Assembly: GCA_016764135.1 (NCBI GenBank)
Contig: JAESSL010000449.1
Coordinates: 1 to 7,321 of the forward strand
Source of the DNA: Alphaproteobacteria bacterium
GTDB taxonomy: Bacteria > Pseudomonadota > Alphaproteobacteria > UBA8366 > GCA-2717185
Length of the DNA: 7,321 nucleotides
Direction of reading: 5' to 3'
Part shown: positions 1-4,939 of the stretch, in pieces
Layout of the letters: the number at the start of each line of letters is the position of its first letter
How positions within the stretch are numbered: the first letter of the stretch is position 1
Position numbers and translations under genes: made by a program
Notes under the pieces: model-generated
The model's input: the letters and a program-made list of their open reading frames with translations, nothing else
Databases searched by the model: none
What the model was told of the DNA's origin: nothing

Positions 1-1000
1 CGCCTTCATTCGCGTTGACGCCGACGATCATATCCGCACTCGCCACATCGCCCGCTTCATACATTTTTTGCGGATCATCGGGGACAACCCAGCCATCAAC
101 GAAGGGGTTGCTGCTGAAGTCTACGGCGTTCGCCAATTCCACCCATGGCTTTTCCCGCAACGCCGCCAAAGGATCGGCAGCCTTATCGCAGCCTAATTTG
201 GCGGCAATCTCCAGCCCCATCGCCTCCCGCGCCGCCAGCGACCCGTCAACATTCCGCAAACCGCCGCTCTGGCAAATACCGCGATGGAAGAGGCCGCGCG
301 ACAAGGGCGAAATCATATGCAGCGCCACGCTGCGACTTCCAGCGGATTCCCCAAAAATCGTGACATTGTCCGGGTCGCCGCCAAAGGCCGCGATATTGTC
401 CTGCACCCAGCGCAACGCTGCGGATTGATCCATCAAGGCGTAATTACCGGACGCGCCAACGCCCGATTCGGCGCTTAACGCCGGATGCGCGAATCCCCCC
501 AGCACATTCACCCGGTAATTCACCGAAACAACGACCGCGCCAGATTCAGCCAGACAGACGCCGTTATACATTGGTTGGCTCGACGCCCCGATATAAAACC
601 CGCCGCCGCAAATCCACACCATGACGGGCCGACGTTCCGCAGCCGAGCGCGCGCCCGTCCAAACATCCAGATAAAGACAATCTTCCGAGCGCGGCGCCTC
701 TTCAGGCAGGCCAAACATGGCGATATCCCCGCCGGCATCCTGTGGGCAGGACGCTGCAAAGGATGTGGCGTCACGCACGCCAGACCATGGTTCCGGCGCT
801 TCTGGCGCCCGCCAGCGCAACGCGCCGACCGGCGGCTTGGCGAAGGGCATGCCTTTGAAAGTGGAGACAGCCTCGTTTTCCAGCGTCGCCGCGCCAGTAA
901 CCAAACCGGTCTTCAGACGAACAGGCCCCCGTAAATGCAGGGGGCGCTCATCTTGCCTATCCACAGTTTCTTCGGCCAAATTCCATTCCTTTTCCGCCAT
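1..1000 (-). CDS. Type-B carboxylesterase (para-nitrobenzyl esterase-like), 3' part outside window
   Basis: This is an alpha/beta-hydrolase of the carboxylesterase type B (COesterase) family, which hydrolyses carboxylic esters. The reverse strand reads open from ATG at 1000 to the window edge, giving 333 codons; family members are usually about 500 residues, so the C-terminal third, with the catalytic His, is missing. Visible landmarks are FKGMPFAKPPVG (48-59), SEDCLYLDVW (105-114), the oxyanion-hole stretch WICGGGFYIG (129-138), and the nucleophile elbow GGDPDNVTIFGESAGS (207-222) with Ser219. VNANEG at the edge carries the expected acidic triad member, Glu332. The usual His or Tyr before GGGF is Cys131 here. 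An in-frame TAG lies six codons upstream of the ATG, so this is the first available ATG; no strong Shine-Dalgarno is seen. There is no signal peptide, which suggests a cytoplasmic enzyme. It is divergent from the selenium locus and probably unrelated to it. The natural substrate cannot be read from the sequence. Confidence 0.93.
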   Translation of the reverse strand, partial: MAEKEWNLAEETVDRQDERPLHLRGPVRLKTGLVTGAATLENEAVSTFKGMPFAKPPVGALRWRAPEAPEPWSGVRDATSFAASCPQDAGGDIAMFGLPEEAPRSEDCLYLDVWTGARSAAERRPVMVWICGGGFYIGASSQPMYNGVCLAESGAVVVSVNYRVNVLGGFAHPALSAESGVGASGNYALMDQSAALRWVQDNIAAFGGDPDNVTIFGESAGSRSVALHMISPLSRGLFHRGICQSGGLRNVDGSLAAREAMGLEIAAKLGCDKAADPLAALREKPWVELANAVDFSSNPFVDGWVVPDDPQKMYEAGDVASADMIVGVNANEG

Positions 1001-1144
1001 GCGGGTCGCCCGGCGCTATAGAGAAACGATTTGTTTCGCCACGGCATTTTAGAGGCTATTTTAAAGGGAGGACGTCAAACGGGGCCAGTCCTATATTCGT
1101 CTACGCTCCACTGCGTCTGTGCCGACGGCGCGCGATTGAATGAA

Positions 1145-1169
1145 AATTCCGTGAACCGGACATGGAATT
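1145..1169. repeat. Inverted repeat, 9-base arms, upstream of the operon
   Basis: AATTCCGTG (1145-1153) and CATGGAATT (1161-1169) are complementary over nine positions, eight Watson-Crick pairs and one G-T, around a seven-base centre. It lies about 85 bases before the first start codon and just upstream of the AT-rich promoter-like stretch. That placement suits a regulator binding site, but it could also be a small RNA hairpin. It lacks a following T-run, so it is not a typical intrinsic terminator. Function is inferred from position only. Confidence 0.5.
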
Positions 1170-1192
1170 CTTGCATCAAAACGATACGGGTG

Positions 1193-1220
1193 TTGAATTA
1201 ACCATCATTAAATTTATTTT
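1193..1220 (+). promoter_or_regulatory. Candidate sigma-70-like promoter for the plus-strand operon
   Basis: TTGAAT (1193-1198) and TATTTT (1215-1220) are separated by 16 bases in the most AT-rich stretch of the window, about 33 bases before the first start codon. Each box matches the consensus only in part, four of six for the -10. Since the downstream genes are nearly gapless, a promoter here could serve the whole set from the CMD-like gene to selD. A separate promoter inside the broken gene cannot be excluded. Confidence 0.33.
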
Positions 1221-1240
1221 TATATCGTCGCAGCACTGTA

Positions 1241-1246
1241 GAAGGA
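1241..1246 (+). promoter_or_regulatory. Ribosome binding site of the CMD-like gene
   Basis: GAAGGA lies seven bases before the ATG at 1254 and supports that start for the frameshifted gene. It is purine-rich and at normal distance, so translation of the 5' fragment is expected even though the frame is broken downstream. Confidence 0.6.
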
Positions 1247-1253
1247 ATAGGCC

Positions 1254-1837
1254 ATGTCCCGGCTAAAGCCCATTCATCCCGATGAAATGACCGATAGCGC
1301 CCAGCGCGCCTATTACGACAAAATTATGAACCGATCCAATTTCAAGGACTTGCCGAAGGGAACGCCTTTGAGCGGACCCTTTCACGCGTATCAACGCAGT
1401 CCCGGCTTTGCGTCTAAATGTCTGACGTCACCAATTACCTTCGACATGACGGGGTGCTGGAAAAGCGCCTCGTTGAGCTGGCCACGATTACGACCGGACG
1501 TTTCTGGTCCGCAGAAGTCGTATTCGCCTCACACGCCCCCTCGGCGGTAGAGAATGGAATCGACGACGCCGCTGTCGAGGCGATTCGAAACAATGAAACT
1601 CCGATTTTCGACCGTGCGGACGAAGCCGCTGTCTATGGTTTTACGCACACCATCCTGAACAAGCGCGACGTCGACGACGAAACCTACGCCGCCGCGCTGG
1701 CTGTTCTTGGGGAGGCCGGGCTGGTCGAACTCATTGCGCTCATTGGATCCTACTCATTGACGTCAATGACCTTGAATACCTTTCAAATTCCGGTGCGACC
1801 CGGTATGCGGCGTCCCTATCCGGATAAACAAAATTAG
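1254..1837 (+). pseudogene. Carboxymuconolactone decarboxylase-like (CMD/AhpD superfamily) protein, broken by a single-base frameshift
   Basis: Two overlapping frames together spell one CMD-like protein. The first frame gives residues 1-55 from ATG 1254 (ending GPFHAYQRSPGFASK). The second frame, open from 1418 to the TAG at 1835-1837, continues with MSDVTNYLRH and then EKRLVELATITTGRFWSAE and FASHAPSAV. These match the usual CMD order of an 'LRELA.L..AR' helix followed by 'HAPLA'. One added base in the AAA tract at 1416-1418 restores a 194-residue protein, close to the size of stand-alone members I know. There is no CxxC pair, so AhpD-type peroxidase-reductase chemistry is not supported; the reaction is unknown. 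As written, the upstream frame ends at 1550 after unrelated residues. A real recent mutation and a homopolymer sequencing error are both possible. The downstream fragment has no Shine-Dalgarno of its own at 1418. It is 51 bases upstream of the binding-protein gene and probably co-transcribed. Confidence 0.82.
1754..1769. repeat. Perfect 16-base palindrome inside the CMD-like gene
   Basis: TCATTGACGTCAATGA reads identically on both strands. It is within coding sequence, about 120 bases before the binding-protein start. It could be a regulator site for the transporter genes, but a palindrome of this size can arise by chance in a window this long, and the codons here (SLTSMT) fit the protein. 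Confidence 0.35.
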
Positions 1838-1877
1838 AATCCCCTTTCGAAAACATTCGACCACGACACGATCATTC

Positions 1878-1883
1878 AGGAGA
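1878..1883 (+). promoter_or_regulatory. Strong ribosome binding site of the periplasmic binding protein
   Basis: AGGAGA sits five bases before the ATG at 1889 and is the best Shine-Dalgarno in the window. It fixes the start in front of a clean signal peptide and fits the need to make more binding protein than ATPase or permease. Confidence 0.75.
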
Positions 1884-1888
1884 GCAAG

Positions 1889-2758
1889 ATGACCTGGTTA
1901 AAACGAACCTTCGTTCTGTCCGCTGTCGTAACAGCGGGATTATTCAGCGCCACGGCCATGGCGGAAACCTTCGTCTTTACGGCTATTCCCGATCAGGATG
2001 AAAGCAATCTGCGGACTCGGTTTGAAAAAATTGCGACCTATTTGTCAAAATCGCTTGGGGTGGAGACCAAATACATTCCGGTTAAATCCTACGCCGCCGC
2101 CGTGACGGCGTTTCGCAACAATCAGGTGCAACTGGCCTGGTTTGGCGGATTATCCGGCGTTCGCGCCCGTGGCCTTGTCCCCGGTTCGCGCGCTATCGCC
2201 CAAGGCGCCGAAGACGTCGCCTTCGAGACGTATTTTATCGCCCATGCCAGCCTGGGCCTGAAAGAGCAAAAAAGCTTTCCGACCAGCATCAAGGGCGCGA
2301 CCTTCACCTTCGGATCCAAAGGATCAACGTCCGGCCGCCTGATGCCGGAATTTCACATCCGCAAGAGCTTTGGAAAATCACCGCAATCCGTCTTCGATCG
2401 CGTCGGTTTCAGCGGCGACCATTCGCGCACAATCGCACTGGTTCAATCCGGCAGCTACAAGGTCGGCGCCGTCAACTTCAAGGTCTGGGAACGGGAATTG
2501 AAAGAAGGCAAGATTGACGTCTCCAAGGTGAATATCATTTGGCGAACGCCCCCTTACCCCGATTACCAATGGTCCATTCGCGGCGACGCGGACAAAAATT
2601 TTGGCGCCGGGTTCACCGACAAAGTTCGCAACAGCCTGCTTTCCATGACGGATAAAGATTTGCTCGCGGCGTTCCCCCGAAGCGCCTTCATTCCCGCAAC
2701 AAACGCCGATTACAAGCCGATCCATGACGTTGCCAAATCAATTGGCCTGATCGATTGA
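1889..2758 (+). CDS. PhnD-like periplasmic binding protein, putative selenate/selenium oxyanion ABC transporter
   Basis: This 289-residue protein is the periplasmic solute-capturing part of an ABC importer in the phosphate/phosphite/phosphonate-binding (PhnD) family. Residues 1-25 are a Sec signal peptide: KR near the start, a hydrophobic core, and probable cleavage after ATAMA25. The mature part begins with the PhnD-type strand TFVFTAIPDQDE (27-38). It continues with YLSKSLGVETKYIPVKSY (51-68), LAWFGGLSGVRAR (82-94), an oxyanion-gripping STS motif (146-148) and GDHSRTIALVQSG (176-188). The WFGGLSGVRAR/PGSRAIAQGAED pattern matches, from memory, the subgroup databases call putative selenate ABC transporter substrate-binding protein rather than true phosphonate binders. 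The gene order (ATPase, permease, selD) supports selenium. Selenate versus selenite, or even phosphite-like anions, cannot be decided from sequence. The TGA stop overlaps the next gene's start by four bases. Confidence 0.9.
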   Translation: MTWLKRTFVLSAVVTAGLFSATAMAETFVFTAIPDQDESNLRTRFEKIATYLSKSLGVETKYIPVKSYAAAVTAFRNNQVQLAWFGGLSGVRARGLVPGSRAIAQGAEDVAFETYFIAHASLGLKEQKSFPTSIKGATFTFGSKGSTSGRLMPEFHIRKSFGKSPQSVFDRVGFSGDHSRTIALVQSGSYKVGAVNFKVWERELKEGKIDVSKVNIIWRTPPYPDYQWSIRGDADKNFGAGFTDKVRNSLLSMTDKDLLAAFPRSAFIPATNADYKPIHDVAKSIGLID

Positions 2759-3414
2759 CCCCTGTTTTTGACCTTACGAACGAGAGCGCGGGGTATCGGG
2801 GCGCGACCGTGCTAACAGGCGTCACGCTCCGCGTTACGACGGGGGAACGCATCGCCCTGGTCGGCGAAAGCGGCGTCGGCAAGTCCACGTTGCTGCGCTT
2901 GCTCTATGGGCAATGTCGGGACCGTGCGTCGTTGATTCCCCAGGAATTCGGGTTGGTTCAGTCGCTGACAGTCTTCCACAATGTCTATATGGGGCAGCTC
3001 CACGAACATTCGCTCTGGCGTAATTTTCGAAATTTATTACGACCTGTGCAGCAGGACGTCGAGGCCGTGCGAGACGTACTCGACGGATTGCGACTGGAAG
3101 ACAAACTCTTCAGCACCGTCGGCGAATTATCTGGTGGGCAGCAACAGCGCACCGCTATCGGGCGCGCGCTCTATCACACCGGCGACATTGTGCTGGGGGA
3201 CGAACCCGTCTCCAATGTCGATGAACATCAGGCGCGACGGATCTTGAAAATACTGGGGGAACGGAAAAAGACCTGCATTCTGGCGATGCATGATCGCGCG
3301 TTGGCGCTGGACTTCGCCGACCGCTTGATCGGGTTGAAAGGCGGCCAGATCGTTCTCGACGAGCCGACCGCGGGCATGACGCCCGACGATCTCGATTCCC
3401 TCTACGTCCACTAA
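2755..3414 (+). CDS. ABC transporter ATP-binding protein, PhnC-like, of the putative selenium importer
   Basis: This 219-residue cytoplasmic ATPase drives import through the downstream permease. All nucleotide-binding motifs are present: Walker A GESGVGKST (37-45, Lys43), Q-loop Gln63, signature LSGGQQQR (125-132), Walker B IVLGDEP (145-151) with catalytic Glu150, and the switch histidine His179 in AMHDRALAL. The D-loop reads SNVD instead of the common SALD, as in PhnC-type proteins. At 219 residues it is a little shorter than typical PhnC (about 250) and has no extra regulatory domain. The start is a TTG at 2755 whose last bases form the TGA stop of the binding-protein gene (TTGA), a classic arrangement for translational coupling. 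No separate Shine-Dalgarno is obvious. The permease begins 16 bases after its stop. The assignment as ABC ATPase is certain; the transported ion is inferred from context. Confidence 0.94.
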   Translation: MTPVFDLTNESAGYRGATVLTGVTLRVTTGERIALVGESGVGKSTLLRLLYGQCRDRASLIPQEFGLVQSLTVFHNVYMGQLHEHSLWRNFRNLLRPVQQDVEAVRDVLDGLRLEDKLFSTVGELSGGQQQRTAIGRALYHTGDIVLGDEPVSNVDEHQARRILKILGERKKTCILAMHDRALALDFADRLIGLKGGQIVLDEPTAGMTPDDLDSLYVH

Positions 3415-3430
3415 ACAAAGCGATGTTCCC

Positions 3431-4921
3431 GTGGATTCGCCCCGCCCCCGCTCACCCCTGTTTAAAACGACGATGGCGTTTGTCCTCATCGCGCTGGCAG
3501 CGACCATTTTCGCTGATCTGGAAATCTCGACAATCCATCCCTGGGTGGAGCTCAAACGACTTTTACTGGGAGTCGTAACGCCTGATTTTTACGCCACCGA
3601 CAATCTGGGCGGCGCGTTGGTCTATACGCTCGCCTTCGCGCTGCTGGGCGTCGCCTTCGGCAATATTTTCGGGTTCGTCCTGTCCTTGCTGTTTTTCAGC
3701 CGCATCGTGCGCACCGGCTGCGCTTTCGTCCGCTCGGTGCATGAGCTGTTCTGGGCGTTGATTTTCCTTCAACTCTTCGGCCTTTCGCCGCTCACCGGCA
3801 TTCTGGCGATCGGTATTCCCTATGCGGGCATTATCGCCAAGGTCTACGCTGAAATTCTGGAAGAAGCCGACCCGGCCCCGCTCCAGGCGATTCCGGAGGG
3901 CACGAGCCGGGCGTCGGCGTTTATCTTCGTACGCCTGCCCGACGCCTGGTCACACTTCAAAACCTATTCCATGTACCGTCTGGAATGCGGGCTGCGCTCT
4001 AGCGCGGTTCTGGGGTTCGTCGGCCTGCCGACCCTGGGGTTTCATCTTGAATCCGCCTTCAGCCAGGGCCTGTATTCAGAAGTCTCCGCCCTGCTGATCC
4101 TGTTTTACTTCATCATCGCCAGCATGCGCGTCTGGATGCGACGCGCCATGCTGCCCTTTTATCTGGTCGGCGCCGCCGCGATTTTGCCCTGGGGCCTGTC
4201 CTTTTCCGCAGAGAATATCTGGCGCTTCCTGACGCATGACATCGTTCCCTACCCGCTGCGCACGGCCGATGGCGGAGATGTAATGGCGAATATGGGCGCC
4301 TGGCTGCACACCATGCTGATTGATCAGGCCTTGCCGGGCGCAATAGCCACGATGCAATTGACCATGATTGCGCTGGTGGGCACGGGTCTTCTCACGCTGG
4401 TGTTTTTCCCGCTGATTTCGCCACTCCTGTTTAAACGCCCGGCGCGCACCCTGGGGCACGCCTTTCTGGTCGTGATTCGCTCAACTCCCGAATACATTCT
4501 GGCCTATGTGCTGTTGCAACTTTGGGGTCCCTCCATGTTGCCCGCGATCATCGCGCTGACCCTGCATAATGCGGGGATCATCGGTCATCTGGTAGGACGC
4601 TACACAGAGACCATCAAACTGCGCGTCGACGCCTGCACCGGCATTCGCCGATACGGGTATGAAATCCTGCCACGCATCTATCGCCAGATGCTGGCGCTGC
4701 TTTTTTACCGGTGGGAGGTCATCATGCGCGAGACCGCTATTTTGGGAATTTTGGGCATTATGACCCTGGGTTTCTATGTTGACAGCGCGTTTGCCGACCT
4801 TCGGTTCGACCGGGCGATCCTGCTTATTCTGGTGACGGCCTTGTTGAACATTGCAGTCGACATTATCTCCAGACGTATCCGCTCCCGTCTTCGTCTGCAG
4901 ACCAGCATGGAAGTCCAGTAA
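3431..4921 (+). CDS. Double-length PhnE-like ABC transporter permease (two fused permease domains)
   Basis: This 496-residue inner-membrane protein forms the channel of the importer. It contains two PhnE-type permease units in tandem, whereas ordinary PhnE is about 270 residues and acts as a pair. Unit 1 (about 60-235) has RSVHELFWALIFLQLFG (101-117) and an EAA-type coupling loop starting YAEILEEADPAPLQAI (139-154), then SAVLGFVGLPTLG. Unit 2 (about 300-480) repeats the pattern: IRSTPEYILAYVLLQLWG (349-366), the loop VGRYTETIKLRVDAC (388-402) and TAILGILGIMTLGF (435-448). Long hydrophobic segments lie near 12-28, 62-88, 104-138, 217-258, 303-333, 343-385, 434-449 and 461-479. The fusion implies one polypeptide with two ATPase subunits. 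The GTG at 3431 is taken as start; ATG at 3473 (Met15) is an alternative, still leaving the first hydrophobic segment. Neither has a clear Shine-Dalgarno. Selenium transport is inferred from neighbours. Confidence 0.92.
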   Translation: MDSPRPRSPLFKTTMAFVLIALAATIFADLEISTIHPWVELKRLLLGVVTPDFYATDNLGGALVYTLAFALLGVAFGNIFGFVLSLLFFSRIVRTGCAFVRSVHELFWALIFLQLFGLSPLTGILAIGIPYAGIIAKVYAEILEEADPAPLQAIPEGTSRASAFIFVRLPDAWSHFKTYSMYRLECGLRSSAVLGFVGLPTLGFHLESAFSQGLYSEVSALLILFYFIIASMRVWMRRAMLPFYLVGAAAILPWGLSFSAENIWRFLTHDIVPYPLRTADGGDVMANMGAWLHTMLIDQALPGAIATMQLTMIALVGTGLLTLVFFPLISPLLFKRPARTLGHAFLVVIRSTPEYILAYVLLQLWGPSMLPAIIALTLHNAGIIGHLVGRYTETIKLRVDACTGIRRYGYEILPRIYRQMLALLFYRWEVIMRETAILGILGIMTLGFYVDSAFADLRFDRAILLILVTALLNIAVDIISRRIRSRLRLQTSMEVQ

Positions 4922-4939
4922 TCACATGCCGATAATCTC

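Larger units (their letters stand above)
1001..1253. promoter_or_regulatory. Divergent intergenic region between the esterase and the plus-strand operon
   Basis: These 253 bases separate two divergently transcribed genes and must hold both promoters. No convincing protein-coding frame, tRNA or rRNA is apparent. The part next to the esterase has two similar AT-rich tracts (around 1046-1051 and 1058-1063) and a reverse-strand TTGACG at 1078-1073. Their spacing does not fit a standard sigma-70 promoter, so no esterase promoter is called. The right half contains a 25-base inverted repeat and an AT-rich stretch, listed separately. Confidence 0.6.

Noticed and set aside
15..934. Several plus-strand open frames over the left end
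   Set aside because: They lie opposite the continuous esterase frame, which has clear family motifs; the plus-strand peptides are Arg/Pro-rich and look like shadows.
1409..1424. Programmed -1 frameshift in the CMD-like gene
   Set aside because: The junction TCT AAA TGT lacks a canonical slippery heptamer, and slippage would pair the lysine tRNA with TAA; a simple indel explains it better.
1838..1888. Terminator or promoter between the CMD-like gene and the binding-protein gene
   Set aside because: No GC-rich hairpin with T-run and no convincing -35/-10 pair is visible in the 51-base gap.
1889..4921. Ordinary phosphonate uptake operon (phnCDE)
   Set aside because: No C-P lyase, phosphonatase or phosphite dehydrogenase gene is present, the permease is double length, and the binding-protein motifs and selD neighbour point to selenium; not fully excluded.
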